This document shows, one piece after another, positions 37,451 through 46,216 of a DNA stretch of 64,000 nt (the stretch's first letter is position 1; every line of letters starts with the position of its first letter). A program made the translations under genes and the position numbers. The stretch comes from Tistlia sp040905785 (GTDB taxonomy: Bacteria; Pseudomonadota; Alphaproteobacteria; Kiloniellales; DSM-21159). The notes under the pieces are model-generated. The model searched no databases. It saw only the letters and a program-made list of their open reading frames with translations, and was not told the DNA's origin. The stretch is from positions 22,779 through 86,778 of the forward strand of contig NZ_JBBDQW010000075.1 in assembly GCF_040905785.1 (NCBI RefSeq), read 5' to 3'.

Positions 37451-39154
37451 CTACTCGTCGTAGCCGAATGCCTCGATCCAGGGGCGCAGCAGCGGCAGGA
37501 CCGCCGCCATCTGGCTCTCGTAGCGCCGCCAGCGACCCTTGGCGCGTCCGTGCAGCGGCTCGGTGACCTGGCGGTAGCTCGGCGTGTCGATGCGCCGGCC
37601 CCGCGCCGTCTTCACGTGGTCGAGCAGGCCGGCGTGCCAGTCCAGGCCGAGGAAGGCGACCAGCGGCCGCGCCACGGCCTCCGGGTCGGCGATCAGGTCC
37701 TCGTAGCGCAGCGCCTGAACCTGGAGCGGAAAGGCCGCCTCGTAGCGACGCCAAAGGCCGAAGGCGCGGTCGTAGAGGGTCGCCGCCCCTTCCAGGGTCA
37801 GGAAGTTGGCCATCGCCGTGTTCAGGCGGAACTGCTGCATGAAACAGCTGAGCACGCAGTCGCAGGGGTGGCGCAGCGCCAGGATGAACCGGGCGGAGGG
37901 GAACAGCCGCTGGATCAGCGGCACCTCGACCAGGTTGAGCGGCAGCTTGTCGACGATCAGCCGGCCCGCCCCCGGCTCGACGCCCTCCTTGCGCACGGCG
38001 TCCCAGTAGCGCTGGCGGAGCTCCTCGATCCGGCCGGCGTCGAGCGTCGCCAGGCTGTCGGGGTAGTCGCGGGGCCGCGCCTCGGCGAGCAGCGCCTTCT
38101 CCTCGAGCACCGTGATCGCCGGGTGGCCACTCAGGAACTGGTCGAGCAGGGTCGTGCCGGAACGCGGGAAGCCGACCAGGAAGGCGGGGGCCGCTTCCGG
38201 GCCCTCCGGCAGCGGCGACGCGAGCCAATCCGGCCGGCCGACGGCCTCGACCCAGCGTTCCAGGCGGTCGATGCCGGCCAGGAAGGCCTCCTTCGGCGCC
38301 CGCCGACCGGTCGCCGAGAGGCCCTGCAGGCGGTTGCCCTCGGCGAAATGCTCGAAGGCGCGCGCCGCGTCGCCCTCTGCGTCGTAGAGCTGCCCCAGGT
38401 CGAAATGCCGGGCATAGCACCAGTCGCCCTGCCAGTGCGGACCGGGCCGCTCGGGCTCGAGCAGGGCGATGGCGCGCGCCCGGTCGCCTCGCCGCGCGGC
38501 GAGGCGCGCCGCGGTCAGCGCCATGCCCGGGTGCTTGAGGCCGCTGCCGGCCTCGAGCACCGCCTCGGCCTCCTCGAGCCGGCTCAGCCGCTCCAGCAGG
38601 GTCGCCTTCAGGTAGAGGACCTCCGGCTGGCGCGGCTTCAGGGCCAACGCCCGGTCGAACCAGGCGAGCGCGGCTTCGGGGTCGCCGAGGTCGCGCAGCA
38701 GGTTGCCGAAGTTAGTCAGCAGGTCGACGCTGTCCGGGCGCAGCGGAAGCGCCCGCTCGTAGAGCTTGCGGGCTTCCTCGAGCCTGCCGAGGTCTGCCAG
38801 CACCAGGGCCAGGTTGCCGAGCAGGGGGACGTGTCGGGGGTGCCGGCGCAGCAGGGCGCGTCCGGCGGTCTCTGCTTCGGCCAGGCGCTCCCCGCGACGC
38901 AGGGCGGCCAGCAGGTTGACGCCGATCTCGGCGACGCCGGGAGCCAGCTTCAGCGCCGCCCGGTAGCCCTCGACCGCCTTGTCGATCTCGCCCCGCGCCA
39001 TGGCGACGTCGCCGAGCGCCGAGATCGGCCGGGGATCGCGCGGCGCCGCCCGCGCTGCCTGACGGAACAGCGTCTCGGCCTCGCCGAGGCGCCCGGCCAG
39101 AGCCGCCCGCTGGGCCCGTCCGAGGATGTCCGCGATGCCGCCCGGCGCCTGCAA
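37451..39154 (-). CDS. TPR-repeat sulfotransferase
   Basis: A 567-residue two-part protein. The N-terminal ~290 residues are tetratricopeptide repeats, e.g. GRLEEARKLYERALPLRPDSVDLLTNFGNLLRDLGDPEAALAWFDRALALKP. The C-terminal domain is a sulfotransferase with the 5'-phosphosulfate loop LVGFPRSGTTLLDQFLSGHP, the FILALRHPCDCVLSCF 3'-phosphate segment and VQALRYEDLI. TPR-sulfotransferase fusions are common in alphaproteobacteria; the TPR half probably binds a protein partner or substrate. It starts at TTG 39154, 25 bp downstream of rho. The acceptor is unknown. Confidence 0.85.
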   Translation of the reverse strand: MQAPGGIADILGRAQRAALAGRLGEAETLFRQAARAAPRDPRPISALGDVAMARGEIDKAVEGYRAALKLAPGVAEIGVNLLAALRRGERLAEAETAGRALLRRHPRHVPLLGNLALVLADLGRLEEARKLYERALPLRPDSVDLLTNFGNLLRDLGDPEAALAWFDRALALKPRQPEVLYLKATLLERLSRLEEAEAVLEAGSGLKHPGMALTAARLAARRGDRARAIALLEPERPGPHWQGDWCYARHFDLGQLYDAEGDAARAFEHFAEGNRLQGLSATGRRAPKEAFLAGIDRLERWVEAVGRPDWLASPLPEGPEAAPAFLVGFPRSGTTLLDQFLSGHPAITVLEEKALLAEARPRDYPDSLATLDAGRIEELRQRYWDAVRKEGVEPGAGRLIVDKLPLNLVEVPLIQRLFPSARFILALRHPCDCVLSCFMQQFRLNTAMANFLTLEGAATLYDRAFGLWRRYEAAFPLQVQALRYEDLIADPEAVARPLVAFLGLDWHAGLLDHVKTARGRRIDTPSYRQVTEPLHGRAKGRWRRYESQMAAVLPLLRPWIEAFGYDE

Positions 39155-39179
39155 GGGAACCGCCTGCCCTCCGGGGCTG

Positions 39180-40436
<1,257 letters not shown>

Positions 40437-40764
40437 GGCTCTACCGGCGGTTGCCGTTCTTCTCAAAGACGGGGGGTGATAGCGAGGACCGCCCCGGCCT
40501 TGCGACCTTCGATGGACGGTACGGGTGCTGTGAAATGCGACTGCTTCTGCCGTCCAGGCTTGCCGCAGCGCGGCGGCGTCAGGCGGACGACGGAGACTTT
40601 GGGGATGGTACGGAAGGGTCCCTTGGCGGGCCGCTGTTCTCGAACCGAAGGTGGGATGCGTTTGCGACGAGGGCAAGCGCCACCGTCAGGCGACCGTCGA
40701 TACCGGAGGCGGGCGGCGGCGTCAAGGGCCGCTCGACGCCGGCGCCCCGGCCGCGCCGGCGATT
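40437..40764 (-). promoter_or_regulatory. Long leader/upstream region of rho
   Basis: A 328-bp gap between the hemJ stop and the rho start, on the same strand, without a convincing gene. Long untranslated leaders are common for rho, which often controls its own expression by early termination. I see no perfect hairpin with a T-run. A small number of weakly similar C-rich stretches (at ~40470 and ~40600) were noticed but are not distinct from GC-rich background. The region should hold the rho promoter. Confidence 0.45.
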
Positions 40765-41211
40765 TCAGAAGGGCTTGGCGACCGCCAGCAGGACGATCCC
40801 GACCATCAGCAGGGTCGGTCCCTCGTTGATCAGCCGGTAGAAGCCAGCGGAGCGCACGTTGCGGTCGGCGGCGAAGTCCTTGCGCCAACGCGCGAAGAGG
40901 CCGTGCAGGGCGAACAGGCCGACGAGCAGCAGGATCTTGCCGTGGAACCAGCCGTCGGAGAGCAGGCCCGGGTTGGCCCAGAGCATCAGCAGTCCGAAGG
41001 CCAGGGTGGCGACCATCGCCGGCGTCACGATCGCCTTCAGCAGGCGCCGTTCCATGACCTTGAGGGTCTCGCTGGTCTCCGAGCCGCGCGCGGCCGAGGC
41101 ATGGTAGACGTAGAGCCGCGGCAGATAGAGCATGCCGGCCATCCAGGCGATCACGGAGATCACGTGCAGGGCCTTGATCCAGGGGTAGTGGGCGGCCAGG
41201 AAGTCGGTCAT
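40765..41211 (-). CDS. hemJ: Protoporphyrinogen IX oxidase HemJ-like membrane protein
   Basis: A 148-residue membrane protein with four predicted helices (ALHVISVIAWMAGMLYLPRLYVYH..., AIVTPAMVATLAFGLLMLWA, ILLLVGLFALHGLFARW, and the C-terminal LINEGPTLLMVGIVLLAVAKPF). His in ALHVI and YVYH are the family's invariant histidines. HemJ oxidises protoporphyrinogen IX to protoporphyrin IX in heme synthesis. It is 14 bp downstream of hemH and 1.2 kb from hemE, which fits a hemE-hemH-hemJ run. Start ATG 41211. Confidence 0.92.
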   Translation of the reverse strand: MTDFLAAHYPWIKALHVISVIAWMAGMLYLPRLYVYHASAARGSETSETLKVMERRLLKAIVTPAMVATLAFGLLMLWANPGLLSDGWFHGKILLLVGLFALHGLFARWRKDFAADRNVRSAGFYRLINEGPTLLMVGIVLLAVAKPF

Positions 41212-41225
41212 GCGGGCTTGCTCCT

Positions 41226-42296
41226 TCAGGCCGCCAGCCAGCCAGCCAGCTCGCGCCGCGTCAAGCGCTCCAGCAGATCGAGCGAGCCCGGCGCGTCGTT
41301 CAGGCAGGGCAGGTAGGCGAAGCGCTCGCCGCCCGCCTCCAGGAAGGTCTCGCGCAGGCCGATGTCGAGCTCCTCCAGGGTCTCGACGCAATCGGCGGCG
41401 AAGCCGGGGCTGATCATCGCCAGGCGCGTCACGCCCTGGCGCGCCAGCTCCGCGACGGTGACGTCGGCGTAGGGCTGCAGCCACTCCTTCGGGCCGAAGC
41501 GCGACTGGAAGACGATGCGCAGGCGCTGCTCCGGCCAGCCGAGCGCCTCGCGCAGCAGCCGCGCCGTCTTCTGGCAATGGCAGTGGTAGGGGTCGCCCTT
41601 GGCCAGGTTCTCCTTGGGCAGGCCGTGGAAGGAGGCGAGCAGGACCTCGGGCTCCCAGTCGAGCCGCTCCAGGCCCTGCCGGACGCTCTCGGCCAGCGCG
41701 TCGACGTAACCGGGATCGTCGTGGTAGGCCGGCAGCGTGCGCACCGCCGGCTGCCAGCGCTGGGTCATCAGCGCCCGGAAGGCCTGGTCGCAGGCTGTCG
41801 CCGTCGTCGCCGCGCTGTACTGGGGGTAGAGCGGCGCCAGGAGGATCCGCCGGCAGCCCTGCTCGGCCAGCGCTTCGAGCCGCGCGCCGATCGACGGACT
41901 GCCGTAGCGCATCGCCCAATCGACGACGACGCCCTCCCCGTCGGCGAAGCGTGCGCCCAGGCCCTCGGCCTGCGCCCGGGTGATCGTGCGCAGCGGCGAT
42001 TCGTCGCGCTCCCGGTTCCAGATCTTGGCGTAGTTGCGACCGCTGCGCGACGGCCGCGTCGTCAGGATCACGCCCTGCAGCAGCGGCTGCCAGAGCCAGG
42101 GCGAGAGCTCGATGACCCGGCGGTCGCTCAGGAACTCGCCGAGATAGCGGCGCATCGAGCGGTAGTCGGTGCCGTCGGGGGTGCCGAGGTTGATCAGCAG
42201 CAGACCGATCCGCGGCTCGGGCACCTCGGGATGGCCCTGCGGCAGGTTCCTGCCGGGATTCTCCCTCTTCGTGCCCGTGATCGCTCCACCGGTCAT
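41226..42296 (-). CDS. hemH: Ferrochelatase
   Basis: A 356-residue enzyme that inserts Fe2+ into protoporphyrin IX in the last heme step. Family motifs include RIGLLLINLGTPDGTD at the start, ILLAPLYPQYSAATTATACDQ, LLASFHGLPKENLAKGDPYHCHCQKTARLL (active-site His and the typical HxxP/Y...C segment), and GPKEWLQPYADV. The ATG at 42296 follows AGGGTGGCGCC and matches the likely fold start; the frame continues to 42347 without homology. The N-terminal ~28 residues are poorly conserved. It is 92 bp downstream of hemE on the minus strand, and hemJ follows. Confidence 0.95.
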   Translation of the reverse strand: MTGGAITGTKRENPGRNLPQGHPEVPEPRIGLLLINLGTPDGTDYRSMRRYLGEFLSDRRVIELSPWLWQPLLQGVILTTRPSRSGRNYAKIWNRERDESPLRTITRAQAEGLGARFADGEGVVVDWAMRYGSPSIGARLEALAEQGCRRILLAPLYPQYSAATTATACDQAFRALMTQRWQPAVRTLPAYHDDPGYVDALAESVRQGLERLDWEPEVLLASFHGLPKENLAKGDPYHCHCQKTARLLREALGWPEQRLRIVFQSRFGPKEWLQPYADVTVAELARQGVTRLAMISPGFAADCVETLEELDIGLRETFLEAGGERFAYLPCLNDAPGSLDLLERLTRRELAGWLAA

Positions 42297-42388
42297 GGCG
42301 CCACCCTCTCCTGCCCACCTGCCGGGACCGCGGCAGCCCCGGGGCAACAGCTAGGCCGACCAGTCGGCGCGGAAAGACGCCCCAAGGC

Positions 42389-43447
42389 TCAAGCCGCCCG
42401 CAGCAGCGCCATCAGCTGCTCGACATGGCCCGGAGGGGTCGTCTTGTCGATGCCGTGGCCGAGGTTGAAGACGAAGGGCCCGCCGCGGAAGGCCTCCAGG
42501 ATCCGCCGGGCCTGCCGGTCGAGCGCGGCGCCGCCGACGATCAGGGCGACCGGGTCCAGGTTGCCCTGCACGCAGAGCCGGCTCTGGAGCTCGGCACGGG
42601 CCCAGTCCAGCGGCACGGTCGTGTCCAGCGAGAGGGCGTCGGCCCCGGACTCCTCGGCGACCTCGCGGTAGAGCACGCCGGCGCCGCGCGGAAAGAGGAT
42701 CACCGGGATGTCCGGATGGACCGCCTTGACGGCGGCGACGATGCGCCTGGCAGGCTCCAGGCACCAGCGGCGGAACTCGGAATCCGGCCAGATTCCCGAC
42801 CAGGAATCGAAGATCTGGAGCGCCTCGGCGCCGGCCTCGACCTGGGCCAGCAGGTAGTCCACGGTCGCCTCGACCAGCAGGTCGATCAGCCCCTGGAAGC
42901 CCTCGGGGTCGCCGTAAGCCCAGGCGCGGCCCTTCTGGAAGTCGCGGCTGGAGCCGCCCTCGATCATGTAGCTGGCCACGGTCCAGGGCGCCCCGGCGAA
43001 GCCGATCAGCGCGGTCTCCGCCAGCAGGGCGGCCTTGAGCCCGCGGACCGCCTCGAAGACCGGCGACAGCCGCTCGCGCAGGCGCTGCGGCTCCAGCGTG
43101 GCCACGGCCGCCGGGCTCGCCAGCGGCTCGAGCCGGGGCCCGACGCCCTCCTCGAACCAGACCTTCTGGCCGAGGCCGTGCGGGACCATCAGGATGTCGG
43201 AGAACAGGATCGCGGCGTCGAAGCCGAAGCGCCGGAGCGGCTGCAGCGTCACCTCGACCGCGAGCTCCGGGGTCAGGCAGAGATCCAGGAAGTCGCCGGC
43301 CGCGGCCCGCGTCGCCCGGTATTCCGGCAGGTAGCGCCCGGCCTGGCGCATCAGCCAGACCGGCGGCGGCCAGACCGCCTCGCCGCGCAGGGCGCGCAGG
43401 AACTTCTTGTCTGCCGGCCGAGAGCCGACCGGGCGTGGGGGAGCCAT
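42389..43447 (-). CDS. hemE: Uroporphyrinogen decarboxylase
   Basis: A 352-residue cytoplasmic enzyme that decarboxylates uroporphyrinogen III to coproporphyrinogen III. The hallmark motifs are PVWLMRQAGRYLPEYR at about residues 28-43, IGFAGAPWTVASYMIEGG, and FNLGHGIDKTTPPGHVE. The start is ATG 43447. The gene is the first of the minus-strand hem genes and points away from the hemE/ppsR intergenic region. In alphaproteobacteria such as Caulobacter, hemE is a border gene of the chromosomal origin, which is important context here. Confidence 0.97.
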   Translation of the reverse strand: MAPPRPVGSRPADKKFLRALRGEAVWPPPVWLMRQAGRYLPEYRATRAAAGDFLDLCLTPELAVEVTLQPLRRFGFDAAILFSDILMVPHGLGQKVWFEEGVGPRLEPLASPAAVATLEPQRLRERLSPVFEAVRGLKAALLAETALIGFAGAPWTVASYMIEGGSSRDFQKGRAWAYGDPEGFQGLIDLLVEATVDYLLAQVEAGAEALQIFDSWSGIWPDSEFRRWCLEPARRIVAAVKAVHPDIPVILFPRGAGVLYREVAEESGADALSLDTTVPLDWARAELQSRLCVQGNLDPVALIVGGAALDRQARRILEAFRGGPFVFNLGHGIDKTTPPGHVEQLMALLRAA

Positions 43448-43471
43448 GAACTGTCCTTCCGAGGCGGGGGG

Positions 43472-43480
43472 TTATCCTCC
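43472..43480 (+). other. DnaA-box-like word (2 mismatches)
   Basis: TTATCCTCC differs from the TTATCCACA consensus at two positions. It lies in the hemE-proximal part of the probable origin, upstream of the AT-rich island. On its own it would be unremarkable; its position in the hemE/ppsR gap gives it weight. Confidence 0.4.
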
Positions 43481-43500
43481 GGGCGCCTCTTCCCTACTCC

Positions 43501-43529
43501 AGTTTCTCTTATCTAATAAAGGTTTGAAG
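43501..43529. other. AT-rich island, possible DNA-unwinding element
   Basis: A 29-base stretch with only eight G/C bases, centred on CTTATCTAATAAAGGTTT, in a region otherwise near 70 percent GC. It lies between the first and second DnaA-box-like words. Such islands are where DnaA opens the strands at an origin. The comparison is by eye. Confidence 0.5.
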
Positions 43530-43546
43530 GTAGTAGTGGTTGGGGC

Positions 43547-43555
43547 TGTGGATGA
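43547..43555 (-). other. DnaA-box-like word (1 mismatch)
   Basis: Plus-strand TGTGGATGA is TCATCCACA on the minus strand, one mismatch to TTATCCACA. It is the closest match in the region and lies 18 bases from the AT-rich island. It is the best candidate for a functional DnaA site here. Confidence 0.55.
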
Positions 43556-43581
43556 TGGGGATACGCGGGTTCCGACCCTCC

Positions 43582-43639
43582 GTCCCGGGCTCCTTCCCCA
43601 GGTCGCCGACCGGGCCGTCCTGGGGAAGGAGCCCGGGAC
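43582..43639. repeat. Perfect 21-bp inverted repeat inside the probable origin
   Basis: Arms at 43582-43602 and 43619-43639 are exactly complementary over 21 bp (core tccttcccc and its complement), separated by a 16-base loop. There is no T-run on either side, so it does not look like an intrinsic terminator. It could fold as a cruciform or hairpin, or bind a dimeric protein, in the middle of the hemE/ppsR gap. It is the largest perfect dyad I saw in the window. Confidence 0.93.
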
Positions 43640-43678
43640 CAGGTCCGACGAGACGGCCTTGCACGGGCTTCGGGATCA

Positions 43679-43687
43679 GGGGGATAA
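43679..43687 (-). other. DnaA-box-like word (2 mismatches, TTATCCCCC)
   Basis: Plus-strand GGGGGATAA is TTATCCCCC on the minus strand, two mismatches to TTATCCACA. The same TTATCCCCC word occurs on the plus strand at 43835-43843, giving an inverted pair ~150 bp apart in the probable origin. Confidence 0.4.
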
Positions 43688-43834
43688 GTGGGAAAAGTCT
43701 CCGCCGTCGCGCTGCTCCACAGGCGGGGGTAAGGTCCATCCACCTGGGCAGGCCCGGCGGGCGGAATCCGGCCGAACGGGGATGCAATCCGGCACCGCGC
43801 CCGCTCGCCCGACTTGTCCGCCCTGATGCGCGAG

Positions 43835-43843
43835 TTATCCCCC
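43835..43843 (+). other. DnaA-box-like word (2 mismatches, TTATCCCCC)
   Basis: TTATCCCCC, identical to the reversed word at 43679-43687, sits 18 bases upstream of the ppsR start. It is a weak DnaA-box match, notable only because it recurs within the same intergenic region. Confidence 0.4.
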
Positions 43844-43860
43844 GATCCCAGAGGACGCCT

Positions 43861-44715
43861 TTGCCCGGCTACCACCACCTCCACCTGGTTTCCGACGCGA
43901 CCGGCGAGACCGTCGGCACCGTGGTGCGCGCCTGCTCGGTGCAGTTCCGCCAGATCGAGACGATCGAGCACGCCTGGACCATGGTGCGCACGCCGCTGCA
44001 CATGGAGCGCGTGCTGTCCGGCATCGAGGCGACCCCGGGGCCGGTGCTCTACACCATGGTCGACGGCCGCCTGCGCCGGCAGCTGACGGAAGGCTGCGCC
44101 CGCCTGGCGGTGCCCTGCGTGTCGATCCTCGACCCCGTGATCGCGGTCCTGGCAAACCACTACGGCGTCGAGACCGAGGGCCGGCCGGGCGCCCAGCACG
44201 AGATGGACGCCGAGTACTTCGAGCGGATCGCGGCCATGGACTTCGCCCTCGCCCACGACGACGGCGCCGGGCTCGAGACGATCGACAAGTCCGACGTTAT
44301 CCTGCTCGGAGTGTCGCGCACCTCGAAGACGCCGACGACGATCTACCTGGCGAACCGCGGCATCAAGGCCGCGAACTACCCCCTGGTGCCCGGCGTCCCG
44401 CTGCCCCAGGAGATCGAGCGCGCCGAGACGCCGCTGATCGTCGGCCTGACCAAGGACCCGGCGCGCCTGGTCGACATCCGGCGCAACCGGCTGCGGCTGC
44501 TCGGCGGCGACCAGGAAGCCGACTACGTCGACCTCGAGGCGGTGCGCCGCGAGGTCGCGGAGGCGCGCCGGCTCTACAGCCGGAACGGCTGGCCGGTGGT
44601 CGACGTCACCCGCCGCTCGATCGAGGAGACCGCGGCGGCGATCATCACCCGCCTTGCCGAGCACCGCGCCCGGCAGGGCGTGCCCGCCGCGCGCGGCAAG
44701 GGCGCGGCCCAGTGA
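43861..44715 (+). CDS. Pyruvate, phosphate dikinase regulatory protein (PpsR family)
   Basis: A 284-residue bifunctional kinase/pyrophosphorylase of the DUF299 family that controls PPDK or PEP synthase by phosphorylation. It starts YHHLHLVSDATGETVGTVVRAC and holds the P-loop GVSRTSKT at 150-157 with TIYLANRGIKAANYPLVPG after it. The TTG at 43861 is preferred: GAGG lies 8 bases before it and homology starts right after; the frame is open far upstream. In alphaproteobacteria this gene (the RP001 homolog) borders oriC beside hemE. It overlaps maf by 4 bp. Confidence 0.95.
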   Translation: MPGYHHLHLVSDATGETVGTVVRACSVQFRQIETIEHAWTMVRTPLHMERVLSGIEATPGPVLYTMVDGRLRRQLTEGCARLAVPCVSILDPVIAVLANHYGVETEGRPGAQHEMDAEYFERIAAMDFALAHDDGAGLETIDKSDVILLGVSRTSKTPTTIYLANRGIKAANYPLVPGVPLPQEIERAETPLIVGLTKDPARLVDIRRNRLRLLGGDQEADYVDLEAVRREVAEARRLYSRNGWPVVDVTRRSIEETAAAIITRLAEHRARQGVPAARGKGAAQ

Positions 44716-45353
44716 GGGGGTCGGCGACTACGAGCGGACTCCTGTGCGAGCAGGCCGCGCCGCCTCTGGTGCTGGCCTCGGCCAGCGGCTCGCGCCGCCG
44801 CCTGCTCGCAGCCGCCGGCCTCGCCTTCGAGGCCCTGGCCGCCGGCGTCGACGAATCGGAGGTCAAGCTGGCGCTGCAGGCCGAGGGCGCCGAGCCGATC
44901 CAGGCCGCCGAAACCCTCGCCGAGCTGAAGGCCGCCCGGGTTTCCGCGCAGCGGCCGGGCGCTCTGGTGATCGGCGCCGACCAGCTGCTCGCCTGCGATG
45001 GCCTCTGGTACGACAAGCCGGCCGACCTGGAGGCGGCGGCCGAGCAGCTCCTCGCCCTCGCCGGACGCAGCCACAGCCTGGAAACCGCCGTCTGCGTCGT
45101 CCAGGACGGCAACCGCCTGTGGCATCACAACGCCGTCTGCCGCCTGACCATGCGCCGCTTCGAGCGGGACTTCGTCGAGCGCTACCTGGTGGCGGCGGGG
45201 CCGAGGGTCCTGGAATCGGTCGGCGGCTACCAGCTCGAAAGTCTCGGCGTGCAGCTGTTCAGCCGCATCGAGGGCGACTTCTTCGAGATCCTCGGCCTGC
45301 CGCTGCTGCCGCTGTTGGCCTTCCTGCGCGACCGCGGCCTGGTGCCGCGATGA
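44712..45353 (+). CDS. maf: Maf-family nucleotide pyrophosphatase
   Basis: A 213-residue protein that hydrolyses non-canonical nucleoside triphosphates (dTTP/UTP or m7GTP class not resolved). The family motif near the N-terminus is LVLASASGSRRRLL, with SGSRR where most proteins have SPRR. LVIGADQLLACDGLWYDKP and VGGYQLESLGVQLFSRIEGDFFEILGLPLLPL are typical. The GTG at 44712 overlaps the ppsR stop (GTGA). The maf-aroE-coaE-dnaQ run is a conserved origin-proximal cluster in alphaproteobacteria. Confidence 0.93.
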   Translation: MRGSATTSGLLCEQAAPPLVLASASGSRRRLLAAAGLAFEALAAGVDESEVKLALQAEGAEPIQAAETLAELKAARVSAQRPGALVIGADQLLACDGLWYDKPADLEAAAEQLLALAGRSHSLETAVCVVQDGNRLWHHNAVCRLTMRRFERDFVERYLVAAGPRVLESVGGYQLESLGVQLFSRIEGDFFEILGLPLLPLLAFLRDRGLVPR

Positions 45354-46216
45354 GCGACCCAGGGCGCCCGTCCCCCCTGATTCTGTCGGGCAAGGCCAGG
45401 CTGGCCGGCGTGCTCGGCTGGCCCGTGAGCCACTCGCGCTCGCCGCGGCTGCACGGCTTCTGGCTCGCGCACTACGGCATAGACGGCGCCTACCTGCCGC
45501 TGCCGGTGCGCCCCGAGCGCTTCAAGGCGGCGGCGCGCGCCCTCGCCGACCTCGGCTTCCGCGGGGCCAACGTCACGGTCCCGCACAAGCTGGCGGCCGC
45601 CGAGCTCTGCGACGAGTTGAGCCAGCGCGCCCGCGCCATCGGCGCGGTCAACACACTGGTCTTCGAGGAGGGGCGGATCCTCGGCGACAACACCGACGGC
45701 CTCGGCTTCCTTCGCAATCTCCAGGCAGGCGTGCCGGACTGGCGGCCCGGCGACGGCCCGGCGCTGGTGCTCGGCGCCGGGGGGGCCGCGCGCGCCGTGC
45801 TGGTCGCGCTGCGCGATGCCGGCGTGCCGGAGATCCGCCTGGCGAACCGCACCCGGGCGACCGCCGAGGCGCTGGCGGAGGAGCTCGGCGCCGCGATCCG
45901 CCCGGTCGACTGGGAGGCCCGCGAGACGGCCCTCGAGGGGCTGCGCCTGCTGGTCAACACGACCGCCCTGGGGATGAGCGGCCAGCCACCGCTGCCGCTG
46001 CGGCTCGACCGGCTGCCGGCCGAGGCGGTGGTCAGCGACCTGGTCTATGCCCCGCTGACCACGGGGCTGCTCGGCACCGCCCAGGCCCACGGCAACCGTA
46101 CGGTCGACGGCCTTGGCATGCTGCTGCACCAGGCGGTGCCGGGCTTCGCGGCCTGGTTCGGCCACGAGCCGGAGGTGACGCCGGCGCTCCGCGACTTCGT
46201 TCTGGGGACGGAATGA
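45350..46216 (+). CDS. aroE: Shikimate dehydrogenase
   Basis: A 288-residue NADPH enzyme that reduces 3-dehydroshikimate in aromatic amino-acid synthesis. The shikimate-binding motif is LGWPVSHSRSPRLHGFWLAHYG, then GANVTVPHKLAAAELCD and NTDGLGF. The NADPH fold has VLGAGGAARAVLVAL, and the end has YAPLTTGLL and GLGMLLHQAVPGF. The ATG at 45350 overlaps the maf stop in ATGA, and its own stop overlaps coaE (ATGA). Normal length. Confidence 0.96.
   Translation: MSDPGRPSPLILSGKARLAGVLGWPVSHSRSPRLHGFWLAHYGIDGAYLPLPVRPERFKAAARALADLGFRGANVTVPHKLAAAELCDELSQRARAIGAVNTLVFEEGRILGDNTDGLGFLRNLQAGVPDWRPGDGPALVLGAGGAARAVLVALRDAGVPEIRLANRTRATAEALAEELGAAIRPVDWEARETALEGLRLLVNTTALGMSGQPPLPLRLDRLPAEAVVSDLVYAPLTTGLLGTAQAHGNRTVDGLGMLLHQAVPGFAAWFGHEPEVTPALRDFVLGTE

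Larger units (their letters stand above)
43448..43860. other. oriC: Probable chromosomal replication origin (hemE-type oriC)
   Basis: A 413-bp divergent intergenic region between hemE and the ppsR gene. This gene pair borders oriC in other alphaproteobacteria. The region has an AT-rich island at 43501-43529 (21 of 29 bases A/T in otherwise GC-rich DNA), DnaA-box-like words (one-mismatch TCATCCACA on the minus strand at 43547-43555; TTATCC-type words at 43472, 43679 and 43835), and a perfect 21-bp inverted repeat at 43582-43639. Flanking core genes transcribe away on both sides, and parAB/parS lie 14 kb off. No CtrA-type TTAA-N7-TTAA site was found. Confidence 0.8.

Noticed and set aside
40463..40888. 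Similar-looking C-rich stretches in the rho leader as a repeat
   Set aside because: The similarity is weak and scattered and is not distinguishable from GC-rich background.
43509..43787. Small open frames inside the hemE/ppsR gap
   Set aside because: They span the 21-bp inverted repeat and the AT-rich island with no protein motif; the ppsR fold begins only at the TTG at 43861.
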